Shown here: positions 29,844 through 38,557 of the stretch, piece after piece
How positions within the stretch are numbered: position 1 is the stretch's first letter
Layout: each line of letters opens with the position of its first letter
Assembly: GCF_000297395.2 (NCBI RefSeq)
Contig: NZ_HF570108.1
Location: 4,148,054 to 4,212,053, forward strand
DNA length: 64,000 nt
Direction of reading: 5' to 3'
Source: Micromonospora lupini str. Lupac 08
GTDB lineage: Bacteria > Actinomycetota > Actinomycetes > Mycobacteriales > Micromonosporaceae
Notes under the pieces: generated by a model
Database searches by the model: none
Told to the model about the DNA's origin: nothing
Seen by the model: only the letters and a program-made list of their open reading frames with translations
Made by a program: the position numbers and the translations under genes

Positions 29844-32180
29844 CTAGGCGTTTGCCACGAGCCGCCAGCGGTTGTCCGCGCTGCCGTTGTCCGGGTCCTG
29901 CACGGCCTGCGCGCCGTACGCGGTGTTCCCGTTGAGGATGCCGAGCAGCTTGCCGCTGTTGACGTTGCGGATCTTGTAGGTGCCGTCGCCGTTGTCCACC
30001 AGGGTCCACCGGTGGTCGGCGGTGCCGTTGTCGGACCACTGCAGCACGCGGGCGTTGTCGGCGGTGGACATGTTCTCCACGCCGAGGACCTTGCCGCTGT
30101 TGACGTTGCGGAACCGGACCGCGTTGCCGTCGGTCACCACGACCCAGTTGTGGTCGGCGGTGCCGGTGTCACCCCACTGCACGGCGAGCCCGCCGTCGGC
30201 GGTGGACATGTTCTGGATGCCGAGCACCAGGCCGGTGCCCACGTTGACCAGCCGGTGGCTGCTGCCGCCGCCGCTGCTGCCGCTGGTGTTCCAGTAGACG
30301 GTGTAGTTGAAGCCGTGGGCGTCCTGGAACGGCCCGAGGTTGACCGTCGACCCGTTCGCGGTGGCGGTGAACGCCAGCGCGCTGGTGCTGGTCCGGGCGA
30401 TGGACGAGACGTTGAGCGCCGGCGGCGCGCTCAGCGTGCTGTTGCCGTAGTTGCCGGCGAGCACGCTCGGACCGTAGGTGACGGCGGCGATGCTGGAGTT
30501 GTCGTTGGTCGGCTGTACGACGACACGCATCGGCAGACGCACGGTGATGGTGTCCCCGGCGGCCCAGGTACGCGTGACAGTGGCGTAGCTGCCGGGCGTC
30601 GTGGCGACGGACTGCTCCACACCGTTGACGCTTACCGTCGCGCCGTTGGTCCACGCCGGAATGCGGACGCGGACGCTCCACGACCCGCTCATCGTGCCGC
30701 CCAGGGTGAGCGTAGTGGTGTCACTCACCGGGTACGTGGTGCTCTGGGTGACCGTGATGCCCCGCTGGGACCAGTTCAGCTCCGAGGGCACGAACAGGTT
30801 CACGGTAAGCGTGGTGCCGCTGTAGAAGTAGATGGAGTCCATCAACTTCGTGTTGATCTCCACGCCGGTGCCCTGGCAGCACCAGAACGAGTTGTAGTCG
30901 GTGCTCCAGGTGCCGCCACCCCACGCCGGGCCCACGCCCCGCCGGCCACCCGGCTTGAGCGGGGTGAAGTAGGTGATGTGGCCCTTGCTGTCGGCCGGGT
31001 TCTGCGCGCCGATCAGGTGGTTGATCGTGGCGCGCTCGTAGTAGTCGAAGTAGTCGGTCCGGCTCGGGTCGAGCAGCCAGAGCTCCCGCGTCAGCTTGAG
31101 CATGTTGTAGGTGTTGCACTGCTCGCAGGTGTCGTTGCTGAGGTATCCGGCGATCGCGTTGGGCGCCCGGAAGTGCTCGGCCTGGCTGTTGCCGCCGATG
31201 ACGTAGGTGTGCGCGCGCACGGTGATGTTCCACGCGTTGCTGGCGATGTCCCGGTAGCGGGTCGTCCCGGTGGCCTTGAACTCGCGGGCGGCGCCGACCC
31301 ACTTGGGCACCTGCGTGTTGGCGTGCAGGCCATTGAGCTGGTCCTGGTTGTTGGCCAGGGGGTTGAACACGGAGGCGTGGTCGAACCGCTGGGCGGTGGT
31401 GAGCCACCGGGAGTCGCCGGTCATCTGGTAGATCTCGGTCAGCACGTCGTTCATGCCGCCGAACTCGGTGCCGAGCATCGACTGCATCTGGCTGCTGCTC
31501 AGGCGGGACGTGCGGGTGTCGACCCAGCCGGCGAGGGCCAGCAGCACCGTGCGGGCCTGCGTGTTGCCGGTGTAGCGCCACACGTCGAGCAGCCCGGCGA
31601 GCGTCTTGTGGATGCAGTAGTAGGGCACGTTGCCGTTGGACAGCGTGCGCGCCTCGAGGGCGGAGAAGTCGGACTCCGGGAAACCGGAGAGGTAACCCGC
31701 CCCGAAGCCGGCCGCGCCGTTGTTGGCCTGGCACTTGGCCAGCTCGGCGACCATGTAGTTCGCCTTGTCCCGGCAGGTGGTGTCGCCCAGCACCGCGTAG
31801 GCCTGGGCCCAAGCGGTCAGGAAGTGCCCCTGCATGTGGGTCCGGAACGGGAAGTTCGGCGCGTCCCAGCCACCGTTGGTGGCGGCGCCGTTGGTGGACA
31901 GCCGGTGGTTGGCGCGGAAGTTGTAGAGCATGCGGTCGACGTCGACGAAGCGCAGGTAGTTCAGGGTGCGGTTCTGGTTGTCCAGCCAGCGACCGGCGGT
32001 CAGTCGCACCTGGCCGAGGTCGAAGGCATAGGCGCCGACGCCGATGTCCGGCCGCGCCGGCGGGACCACGGCAGCGGCGGCGGGGCCCGCGCCGAGCGTC
32101 GTGGCTCCGGTCGCGGAGATCACGGCGGTGGCGCCGGCGGCTTGCAGCACGCGGCGTCGGCTGAGGGGCAGGGACGACAT
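29844..32180 (-). CDS. Secreted GH127 beta-L-arabinofuranosidase-like enzyme with ricin-type lectin domain
   Basis: 778 residues; GGAGG before ATG 32180. A Tat-type signal ('SRRRVLQAAGATAV') implies folded export. The main domain is GH127 (DUF1680): alpha/alpha barrel with 'FRTHMQGHFLTAWAQAY' and 'EFGGMNDVLTEIYQMTGD'. The zinc site of the characterised family member HypBA1 is conserved: E353 and C355 in 'TCEQCNTYNMLKLTRELW', and C434-C435 in 'WCCQGTG', where the second Cys is the presumed nucleophile. After a beta-domain and Ser/Gly linker, residues about 650-778 form a beta-trefoil lectin with three repeats ('LAVQWGDTGTADHNW', 'RVLQWSDNGTADHRW', 'QAVQDPDNGSADNRW'). It likely releases arabinofuranose from plant polysaccharides or glycoproteins. 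Confidence 0.88.
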   Translation of the reverse strand: MSSLPLSRRRVLQAAGATAVISATGATTLGAGPAAAAVVPPARPDIGVGAYAFDLGQVRLTAGRWLDNQNRTLNYLRFVDVDRMLYNFRANHRLSTNGAATNGGWDAPNFPFRTHMQGHFLTAWAQAYAVLGDTTCRDKANYMVAELAKCQANNGAAGFGAGYLSGFPESDFSALEARTLSNGNVPYYCIHKTLAGLLDVWRYTGNTQARTVLLALAGWVDTRTSRLSSSQMQSMLGTEFGGMNDVLTEIYQMTGDSRWLTTAQRFDHASVFNPLANNQDQLNGLHANTQVPKWVGAAREFKATGTTRYRDIASNAWNITVRAHTYVIGGNSQAEHFRAPNAIAGYLSNDTCEQCNTYNMLKLTRELWLLDPSRTDYFDYYERATINHLIGAQNPADSKGHITYFTPLKPGGRRGVGPAWGGGTWSTDYNSFWCCQGTGVEINTKLMDSIYFYSGTTLTVNLFVPSELNWSQRGITVTQSTTYPVSDTTTLTLGGTMSGSWSVRVRIPAWTNGATVSVNGVEQSVATTPGSYATVTRTWAAGDTITVRLPMRVVVQPTNDNSSIAAVTYGPSVLAGNYGNSTLSAPPALNVSSIARTSTSALAFTATANGSTVNLGPFQDAHGFNYTVYWNTSGSSGGGSSHRLVNVGTGLVLGIQNMSTADGGLAVQWGDTGTADHNWVVVTDGNAVRFRNVNSGKVLGVENMSTADNARVLQWSDNGTADHRWTLVDNGDGTYKIRNVNSGKLLGILNGNTAYGAQAVQDPDNGSADNRWRLVANA

Positions 32181-32255
32181 GGGACCTCCAGGTGAGCGCT
32201 ACCGGCGACGGGACGACAACCGGGCGGGACGGGCTCGGCGGGGATGCAGGGGTCC

Positions 32256-32269
32256 GAACGTTAGCGTTC
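32256..32269. promoter_or_regulatory. LacI-type operator candidate upstream of GH127 gene
   Basis: GAACGTTAGCGTTC (5-4-5 inverted repeat), 76 bp upstream of the GH127 start. On the gene's strand it reads TGTGAACGCTAACGTTC, similar to actinobacterial LacI-type sugar operators. Confidence 0.4.
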
Positions 32270-32400
32270 ACATCCGTGTCCGGCATGTTACGGCCCCAGG
32301 CCCCATCAATTCAAGATGGTAACTGTCGACGCTGGTCCCGCGCCTGTGGAAGACCGGTGTGCCGCCGTGCCACTCACCGTCTGGGGTAAGGCGGGCCCGC

Positions 32401-32420
32401 TCGTGTTATCGATAACACGA
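32401..32420. promoter_or_regulatory. Perfect 20-bp palindrome TCGTGTTATCGATAACACGA
   Basis: It has complete dyad symmetry around ATCGAT, and after one mismatch another CCCG/CGGG pair extends the arms. It is strikingly AT-rich for this genome. It lies 6 bp beyond the DUF1772 stop and about 220 bp upstream of the GH127 start. Both an operator (GTTATCGATAAC motifs occur before actinobacterial glycosidase genes) and a terminator role are possible. Confidence 0.55.
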
Positions 32421-32426
32421 ACGGGT

Positions 32427-32936
32427 TCAGCCGAGCGGCCGGCCGGCGACGGCCAGAGCCCACGCGAGCAGCCCGAACGCGCCGGTCGAGGCGACGGCCC
32501 GGACGACGTTGCCGCGCACCCAGGCCACCTCGAAGCGTTCCCGCAGGGCGGCGAGGTCGGTGATCCGGTCGACGTCGCCGGCCTGGGCCAGCACGGTGTT
32601 GAGAGGGACGTTGACGGCAGCGGTCACGCCGAGCACCACCAGGTAGAGCAGCAGCGCGGCGACGATCCAGGGCAGCACCGCGCGGTGCCCGGCGCCCAGG
32701 TGCAGCGCCGCCGCCAGCAGCGTGCACACCAGCGCGCCACCGAAGCAGACGGCGAACCATCCGTTGAGAATGGACTCGTTGATCCGCTGCATGGCCAGCA
32801 CCAGCGTCCGGTCGTCGGTCCGGCTCAGGCCCGGCATGACCGCGTAGGCGAACGCGGCGAACAGGCCGGCGGTCAGGCCGGTGGTCACGGTGGCGGCGAG
32901 CAGACTCGCGCTGCGCAGGAAACCCATGCCCTCCAT
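32427..32936 (-). CDS. DUF1772 (anthrone-oxygenase-like) membrane protein
   Basis: 169 residues with four predicted transmembrane helices: 'ASLLAATVTTGLTAGLFAAFAYAVMPGLS', 'GWFAVCFGGALVCTLLAAALHL', 'AVLPWIVAALLLYLVVLGVTAAVNVPLN', 'AVASTGAFGLLAWALAVAG'. The motif 'YAVMPGLSRTDDRTLVLAMQRIN' and 'NVPLNTVLA' define DUF1772, related to anthrone oxygenase-like and YeaC-type proteins; function unproven. ATG 32936 is used; ATG 32927, preceded by GGAGG within the coding start, is an alternative. Single-gene unit. Confidence 0.8.
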   Translation of the reverse strand: MEGMGFLRSASLLAATVTTGLTAGLFAAFAYAVMPGLSRTDDRTLVLAMQRINESILNGWFAVCFGGALVCTLLAAALHLGAGHRAVLPWIVAALLLYLVVLGVTAAVNVPLNTVLAQAGDVDRITDLAALRERFEVAWVRGNVVRAVASTGAFGLLAWALAVAGRPLG

Positions 32937-33004
32937 TGCACCGGCCGTCGGCCGCCCCGGCCATGCGCGACAGCGTCCGGCGCATACGCGTGCGTCTCAG
33001 CCCC

Positions 33005-33037
33005 GCCCGCGCCCCGCCCGCGCCCCGCCCGCGCCCC
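33005..33037. repeat. Three 11-bp tandem repeats (GCCCGCGCCCC)
   Basis: Perfect copies at 33005-33015, 33016-33026 and 33027-33037 in the 158-bp gap behind the desD gene. Possibly slippage-generated; otherwise nothing recognisable in 32937-33094. Confidence 0.8.
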
Positions 33038-33094
33038 GCCGGCGCTCCACAGGCGCCGGCCGGGCGCGACTGGCGGTACCCGCGGGGGGCCGTG

Positions 33095-34963
33095 TCAGCG
33101 GGCCGGGGCGTGGGCCGCGAGGGGGTTGGCGAGGGTGCCGACGAACTGCAGGGCCGCCGACGGATCGGCCAGATCGACCATCTGCTGGTTGTCGCGCAGC
33201 TGGAGCCGGTTGAGGCAGGACAGCGCGAACTCCGGGGCGAACAGGTCGTAGTGGCGTACCCGCTCGGCCAGGTGCGGCACCCGGTCGAAGTAGTCGGCCG
33301 CGCAGGCCGCGACCGTGCCCCAGAAGGCGTCCTCGGTGAGCACCCCGGCCTCGACCAGCACCGCGCTGAGGTGGCGCAGGAAGCAGTCCACCACGTCGGT
33401 GAAGATGCTCAGCAGCTTGGTGTCGTCGGGCACCTCCACCTGGATCCGCCGCACCTGCTCCGGCAGCTCGGCGTCGGTGTTCAGCACCGCGATCTCCTCG
33501 GCGATGTCCTTGAAGATCACCCGCTCGACGGTGTGGTGCTCGTCGAGGACCAGGATGACGTTCTCGCCGTGTGGCATGAAGGCCAGGTCGTGGGCGTAGA
33601 AGCTGTGCAGCAGCGGGGTCAGGTAGGCGTCCAGGTAGCGGCGCAGCCACACCTCGGGCGTCAGGCCGGACCTGTCGATCAGGGCCGCCGCCAGCGAGCC
33701 GCCGTCGTCGTCGGTGTGCAGCAGCGCGGCCATCGTGGACAGCCGCCGCCCCGGGGCCAGGCCGGGCACCGGGCTCTCCCGCCACAACGCGGCGAACATC
33801 TTGCGGTACGGGGAGGTGCGCTCGGTGGCCGCCTCGTACTGCCGGTGCCGGTAACCGACCGCGGCCCGCTCCCGGATGATCGTCAACCCGGTGCCGGCGA
33901 GCACCTCGTCGCCGGCGATCAGGTCCGCCAGCCAGTCGTTGATGGCCGGGGTGGCCGCCATGTACGCGGCGGACAGTCCGCGCATGAAGCCCATGTTCAG
34001 CACCGACAGCGCGGTCTTGACGTAGTGCCGGCGCGGCTCGGTGACGTTGAAGAAGGTCCGGATCGATTGCTGCGCGAGGTACGAGTCCGGCCCGGGGCCG
34101 AGGTGCACCAGCCGACGCTCGGCCAACTCCCCCGCGAACGTGACGGCCAGCTTGTTCCACCACTGCCACGGATGCGCCGGGATGAGGTGGTAGTCGGCGA
34201 GGTCCAGCCCGAGCTCGGCCATCGTGGCGGCGAACCGGGCCCGGGTCTCCGCGTCCAGCTCGCCGGAGATCAGGGCGTCGTAGTCCAGGTCGGCGGCGCT
34301 GCTGAACGTCGAGTGGTCGCGGTGCGCGGCCAGCCACTCCAGGCGTACGGGCGTGGCGGCCTCCGGGGCGTAGCGGTGGTACTCGTCGACGCCGAAGCCG
34401 AGCCGGCCGTTGTTGGCCACGAAGCAGGGGTGCCCCTCGGTCATCGACGTCTCGATGGTCTGGAAGTCCGACCCGGCCAGCTCGGCGGCGCTCGGCAGGG
34501 ACTGGGCCAGCTTGTACGCCGTACCGGCCAGGGTGGAGGTGATCTCCTCCAGGTAGACCGGGAGCACCCGCGCGGACAGCCCGAGGGCGCCGCGCAGCTC
34601 GACGATCAGGTCCACGGCGTCGGGCGGCACCTCGACGCCGTCCCGGTGCCGAGTGATGCTGTCGGCGTCGATCTGCCAGTGCGCAAGAGCGAGCACCCGG
34701 GCGACGAAGCGGTAGGTGACCGTGCCGTCGTCGCTGCGAACCTCGTACCACTGCCTGTCGTCCGGGCCCGGCACGGGCTGCGGGGTGAGCAGCCGTTCGT
34801 GGGTGAACTCGGCAAGCGCCTTGCGGACCAGCATCCGGTTGGCGCGGGCCCAGCGCTGCGGGGTGAGATGCGCGACGGCGTCGCCGGCAGCGGTGTGCGC
34901 GCCGGGGGCGGTCAGGGCGGCGTGCGCCGCTGTCGTCTGGGCGGGGACGGCGGTGGAGGTCAC
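33095..34963 (-). CDS. desD: NRPS-independent siderophore synthetase, DesD-like (IucA/IucC family)
   Basis: 622 residues from GTG 34963, overlapping the desC stop (GTGA) with GGAG seven bases upstream. IucA/IucC fold: 'SMTEGHPCFVANNGRLGFG' (nucleotide/substrate segment), 'IPAHPWQWWNKL', 'SIRTFFNVTEPRRHYVKTALSVLNMGFMRGLS', and the FhuF-like C-terminal part 'HSFYAHDLAFMPHGENVILVL..VIFKDIAEEI'. DesD condenses N-hydroxy-N-succinylcadaverine units, using ATP, into macrocyclic desferrioxamine E or linear congeners in the cytosol. The gene order desA-B-C-D matches Streptomyces. Length is normal (roughly 600 residues). Confidence 0.92.
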   Translation of the reverse strand: MTSTAVPAQTTAAHAALTAPGAHTAAGDAVAHLTPQRWARANRMLVRKALAEFTHERLLTPQPVPGPDDRQWYEVRSDDGTVTYRFVARVLALAHWQIDADSITRHRDGVEVPPDAVDLIVELRGALGLSARVLPVYLEEITSTLAGTAYKLAQSLPSAAELAGSDFQTIETSMTEGHPCFVANNGRLGFGVDEYHRYAPEAATPVRLEWLAAHRDHSTFSSAADLDYDALISGELDAETRARFAATMAELGLDLADYHLIPAHPWQWWNKLAVTFAGELAERRLVHLGPGPDSYLAQQSIRTFFNVTEPRRHYVKTALSVLNMGFMRGLSAAYMAATPAINDWLADLIAGDEVLAGTGLTIIRERAAVGYRHRQYEAATERTSPYRKMFAALWRESPVPGLAPGRRLSTMAALLHTDDDGGSLAAALIDRSGLTPEVWLRRYLDAYLTPLLHSFYAHDLAFMPHGENVILVLDEHHTVERVIFKDIAEEIAVLNTDAELPEQVRRIQVEVPDDTKLLSIFTDVVDCFLRHLSAVLVEAGVLTEDAFWGTVAACAADYFDRVPHLAERVRHYDLFAPEFALSCLNRLQLRDNQQMVDLADPSAALQFVGTLANPLAAHAPAR

Positions 34964-35541
34964 GCCGGGGCTCCTTCGGTTCGGGTGGCGGTCGCGGCCT
35001 GGAACTGGGCTCGGGTGCAGACGCTGAGCAGCGCGTCCTTCTCCGGCTTGGCGATCGGGCCGACGACCTCGAAACCGACGGCCGCGTTCAGCGCGTGCAC
35101 TGCGGTGTTGCGCACGTCCGGCTCGACCACCACCCGCTCGGTCGCCGGGTCGGCGAAGAGCCAGGCCATGACGGTGGTGATCACCGCCCGGGTGAAGCCG
35201 TGCACGGGGTCGCCGGCGGGCGCGCACAGGAAGTGCATGCCCACGTCGCCGGGCTGGACGTCGTACAGGCCGACCAGCTCGACACGGGCCGGGTCGTAGC
35301 GCTCGGCCAGGAAGGCGGGCTCCCCCCGCCACAGCCCGAGGTACGCGTCGTGGTGCGGGTGCGCGGCGATGCGCCGGTACTCCTCGGTCACCCGGGCCTC
35401 GTCGGCGTCCTGCATCAGCCAGAACGCCGCCTTCGGGTGGGTCACCCAGCCGTGCAGCAGCGGGGCGTCGGCCTCCGGTTCGAGGGTACGCAGGGCGAAC
35501 GCGCCGAGCCGGTCGTCGACGCGGGTGAAGACGACGCTCAC
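34960..35541 (-). CDS. desC: N-hydroxycadaverine acyltransferase, DesC-like
   Basis: 193 residues from GTG 35541 (overlaps the desB stop, GTGA). GNAT domain of the IucB/RhbD type: 'FALRTLEPEADAPLLHGWVTHPKAAFWLMQDA', 'ELVGLYDVQPGDVGMHFLCAPA', 'FTRAVITTVMAWLFADPATERVVVEPDVRNTAVHALNAAVGFEVVGPIAKPEKDALL'. It transfers acetyl or succinyl from CoA to N-hydroxycadaverine, yielding the hydroxamic acid that chelates iron. Translationally coupled to both neighbours. A second, similar enzyme lies at 45562. Confidence 0.9.
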   Translation of the reverse strand: MSVVFTRVDDRLGAFALRTLEPEADAPLLHGWVTHPKAAFWLMQDADEARVTEEYRRIAAHPHHDAYLGLWRGEPAFLAERYDPARVELVGLYDVQPGDVGMHFLCAPAGDPVHGFTRAVITTVMAWLFADPATERVVVEPDVRNTAVHALNAAVGFEVVGPIAKPEKDALLSVCTRAQFQAATATRTEGAPA

Positions 35542-36827
35542 GACGTCACCCCGGCCGGCGCGCCGAACTCCTGGAAGGTGATGCCCTTCTCGATCGGGTA
35601 GTGCTCCCGGCCGAGCAGTTCGCGGATGATCCAGGAGTTTCGGTACGCGCCCATGCCCAGGTCGGGTGAGGTGATGCTGTGCGTGTGGGTGCCCGCGTTC
35701 TGCAGGAAGATGCCCCGCCCGCTGTGGTCGATGCTGTAGTTGCGGGCCACGTCGAACCGCCCGTGCGCGTCCCAGCGGATCCGCTCCCGAACCGGGGCGA
35801 GGAACTCCGGCACCCGGTAGTGGTAGCCGGTGGCCAGCACCAGCCCCTCGGTACGCAGGGCGAAGTCCCGCTCCTGCTCCACGTGTCGCAACCCGAGCCG
35901 GTACTCCCCGTCGTGGTGGGCGGCGTCGACCAGCTCGGTGTTGGTCAGCAGCCGGGTACGCACCGGCCCGTCGACACTGTGCGCGTAGAGCAGGTCGAAG
36001 ATGTCGTTGATCAGGTCGGCGTTGATCCCCTTGAACAGGCCCTTCTGCTCGGCCTCCAGTCGGTAGCGGGTTGCCTCGGGCAGCGCGTGGAAGTAGTCCA
36101 CGTAGTCCGGTGAGGTCATCTCCAGCGTCAGCTTGGTGTATTCGAGGGGGAAGAACCGGGGCGAGCGGGTGACCCAGTTGAGCTGGTAGCCGTACCGGTC
36201 GAGGTCACCGAGCAGGTCGTGGTAGATCTCGGCGGCGCTCTGCCCGCTGCCCACCACTGTGATGCTGCGCTTGGCCCGCAGCGCGTCCCGGTGCTCCAGG
36301 TACCGCGAGTTGTGCACGGCGTCGCCGGGCAGCCCGGCCACGGCGGCGGGCAGGTGCGGCGGGGTGCCGGTGCCGAGCACCAGGTGCCGGCCCCGGTACT
36401 CGACGCTCTCCCCCTCGCCCGTGGTGGCCCGCACCACGTACCGCTCGTCGGCGCTGTCGTACTCGACCGTGGTCACCGTCTGACCGAAGCGCAGGTTCGG
36501 CAGCTTGGCCGCCGCCCACCGGCAGTACGCGTCGTACTCGCTGCGCAGGGGGTAGAAGCTCTCCCGGATGTAGAACGGGTAGAGCCGGCCGATCTCCTTG
36601 AGGTAGTTGAGGAAGGAGTACGGCGACGTCGGGTCGGCGAGGCTGACCAGGTCGGCGATGAACGGGGTCTGCAGGCGGGCCGACTCCAGCAGCATGCCGG
36701 GGTGCCAGGCGAGGCTCGGTCGGGCCTCCAGGAACACCCCGTCCAGCTCGTCGATCGGCGCGGTGAGGCAGGCCAGGCCCAGGTTGTACGGGCCGAGCCC
36801 GATGGCGATGAAGTCGTGGGTGGACAT
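35538..36827 (-). CDS. desB: Cadaverine/lysine N-hydroxylase, DesB-like flavoprotein
   Basis: 429 residues. ATG 36827 has GGAG five bases upstream; an in-frame ATG at 36863, touching the desA stop, would add 12 residues and translational coupling. Class-B monooxygenase of the SidA/IucD/PvdA family: FAD motif 'AIGLGPYNLGLACL', 'LDGVFLEARPSLAWHPGMLLESARLQTPFIADLVSLADPTSPYSFLNYL', NADPH motif 'VVGSGQSAAEIYHDL', and 'LATGYHYRVPEFL'. It hydroxylates the terminal amine of cadaverine using NADPH and O2, the second step of desferrioxamine assembly. Confidence 0.92.
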   Translation of the reverse strand: MSTHDFIAIGLGPYNLGLACLTAPIDELDGVFLEARPSLAWHPGMLLESARLQTPFIADLVSLADPTSPYSFLNYLKEIGRLYPFYIRESFYPLRSEYDAYCRWAAAKLPNLRFGQTVTTVEYDSADERYVVRATTGEGESVEYRGRHLVLGTGTPPHLPAAVAGLPGDAVHNSRYLEHRDALRAKRSITVVGSGQSAAEIYHDLLGDLDRYGYQLNWVTRSPRFFPLEYTKLTLEMTSPDYVDYFHALPEATRYRLEAEQKGLFKGINADLINDIFDLLYAHSVDGPVRTRLLTNTELVDAAHHDGEYRLGLRHVEQERDFALRTEGLVLATGYHYRVPEFLAPVRERIRWDAHGRFDVARNYSIDHSGRGIFLQNAGTHTHSITSPDLGMGAYRNSWIIRELLGREHYPIEKGITFQEFGAPAGVTS

Positions 36828-36862
36828 CGGGGTCTCCAGGCGCGGGTTCGGGGTCACCGGCA

Positions 36863-38461
36863 TCAGCCGACGGGGCAGATCAGGTCGGCGGCGGCGCGCT
36901 CGCGCACGTACCGACCGGCGTGGCCGGCGATCAGTTCGAGCACGTGGCCGACGTCGTCGACTGTGGTGGCCGGGTTGAGCAGCGTGAACTTGAGGAAGTG
37001 CCGACCGTCCACCCGGGTCCCGGCGACCACGGCGAGGCCGGAGGCGGCAAGCGCCTCCCGGGCGTGCAGGTTGGCCGCGTCGACGAACTCCCGGCCCGCG
37101 CCGGTGGGCAGGTAGCGGAAGACCACAGTGCTCAGCTGCGAGCGGGTCACCACCTCGAAGCGGGGGTCCTCGCTGACGAGCTGCCAGGCGTCGGCGGCTC
37201 GGTCGACCACCTCGTCGAAGAGTGCGCCGAGCGCGTCCGGGCCCATCACCCGCAGGGTCAGCCAGAGCTTCAGCGCGTCGAACCGGCGGGTGGTCTGCAG
37301 GCTCTTGTCGACCTGGTTGGGGATCTGCTGCTCCACCATGCGCGCCGGGTTGAGATAGTCGGCGTGGTACGTGGCGTGCCGCAGGACCCGCCGGTCGCGG
37401 ACCAGCAGCGCGCTGGAGCTGACCGGCTGGAAGAACGACTTGTGGTAGTCGACGGTCACCGAGTCGGCCCGTTCGATGCCGTCGAGCAGGTGCCGGCGCG
37501 TCGGCGAGACGAGCAGCCCGCAGCCGTACGCGGCGTCCACGTGCAGCCAGACGCCGGCCGCCGCGCAGATCCCGGCCAGGTCGGTGAGCGGGTCGATGGA
37601 GCCGAAGTCAGTGGTGCCGGCGGTGCCGACGACAGCCATCACGACCTGCCCGGCCTGCCGGCACCGGGTGATCTCCTCGCGGACGGCTGCGGGCCGGATC
37701 CGCCGCTGCGCGTCGGTGGGTACCGCGATCACCGCGTCCGGGGCGAGCCCGAGCAGCTTGGCGGACTTCTGCACGCTGAAGTGCCCGGCGGCGGAGGTGA
37801 GCACCCGCAGCCGGGGCAGCAGCTCGGCGCGGGCCGCCGGGGTGGTCGCGTCGGCGCACGCCTCCTCCCGGGCCAGCAGCAACGCCTGGAGGTTGGACTG
37901 ACTGCCCCCGCTGGTGAACACGCCGTCCGCGTCCGGGCCGAAACCGATCCGCCGGGCGGTCCAGTCGATCAGTCGCCGCTCGATGAGGGTCGCCCCGGCG
38001 CTCTGGTCCCAGGTGTCCAGGGAGGAGTTGACCGCGCTGAGGACCGCCTCGCCGAGCAGCGCCGGGATGACCACCGGGCAGTTGAGGTGGGCCAGGTAGC
38101 GGGGGTGGTGGAACCAGACGGCGTCGCGCAGGTAGACGTCCTCCAGCTCGTCCAGGGCCGCGCCGGCGTCGCCCAGGGGCCGGTCCAGGTCGACCCGGTC
38201 CACCAGCGGGGCCAACTCGGCCGGGGTGACGCCGGTGGCGGGCCGGTCCACCGCGGCGACCCGGCGGGCGACCCGGTCGACGCCGGCGGCGATCGCCCGC
38301 CGGTACTGCTCGACCGAGCCGTCGTGCAACAGGTGGGCCCGCGCGGCGGCCTTGCCGTCGACCAATTTCGGCAGCGCGGCGGTCGACGCCGGCGCAGGGG
38401 CGGCCAGCGCGCCGGCGGGCGCGGGCGGGTCGGGCTCAACGGGGTACGTCGGCACGGTCAC
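36863..38461 (-). CDS. desA: Lysine decarboxylase, DesA-like (PLP group II)
   Basis: 532 residues. Group II PLP decarboxylase: 'FTSGGSQSNLQALLLARE', 'WLHVDAAYGCGLLVSPTRRHLLDG' (Asp to pyridine nitrogen), Schiff-base lysine in 'SVTVDYHKSFFQPVSSSALLV', and 'NPARMVEQQIPNQVDKSLQTTRRFDALKLWLTLRVMG'. DesA makes cadaverine from lysine, feeding DesB. The first 40 residues are Pro/Ala-rich and dispensable-looking. No iron box was found in the 96-bp gap upstream, so expression may depend on readthrough from the iron-regulated genes at 38558-40454. Confidence 0.9.
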   Translation of the reverse strand: MTVPTYPVEPDPPAPAGALAAPAPASTAALPKLVDGKAAARAHLLHDGSVEQYRRAIAAGVDRVARRVAAVDRPATGVTPAELAPLVDRVDLDRPLGDAGAALDELEDVYLRDAVWFHHPRYLAHLNCPVVIPALLGEAVLSAVNSSLDTWDQSAGATLIERRLIDWTARRIGFGPDADGVFTSGGSQSNLQALLLAREEACADATTPAARAELLPRLRVLTSAAGHFSVQKSAKLLGLAPDAVIAVPTDAQRRIRPAAVREEITRCRQAGQVVMAVVGTAGTTDFGSIDPLTDLAGICAAAGVWLHVDAAYGCGLLVSPTRRHLLDGIERADSVTVDYHKSFFQPVSSSALLVRDRRVLRHATYHADYLNPARMVEQQIPNQVDKSLQTTRRFDALKLWLTLRVMGPDALGALFDEVVDRAADAWQLVSEDPRFEVVTRSQLSTVVFRYLPTGAGREFVDAANLHAREALAASGLAVVAGTRVDGRHFLKFTLLNPATTVDDVGHVLELIAGHAGRYVRERAAADLICPVG

Positions 38462-38503
38462 GGGATGTCCTCCACGTTCTCGACGATGGGCAGCCGGAAC
38501 CGT

Positions 38504-38529
38504 CCCCCGACCCGGCGGCGCGTCGGGGG
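38504..38529 (-). terminator. Hairpin between siderophore-interacting gene and desA
   Basis: CCCCCGAC / GTCGGGGG, 8-bp perfect stem with a 10-nt loop, in the 96-bp gap. It could end or attenuate the transcript starting at the iron box, leaving desABCD partly or wholly dependent on its own promoter. Confidence 0.5.
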
Positions 38530-38557
38530 CCGTGCTGCGTTTCTGGTGGGTCGCTGG

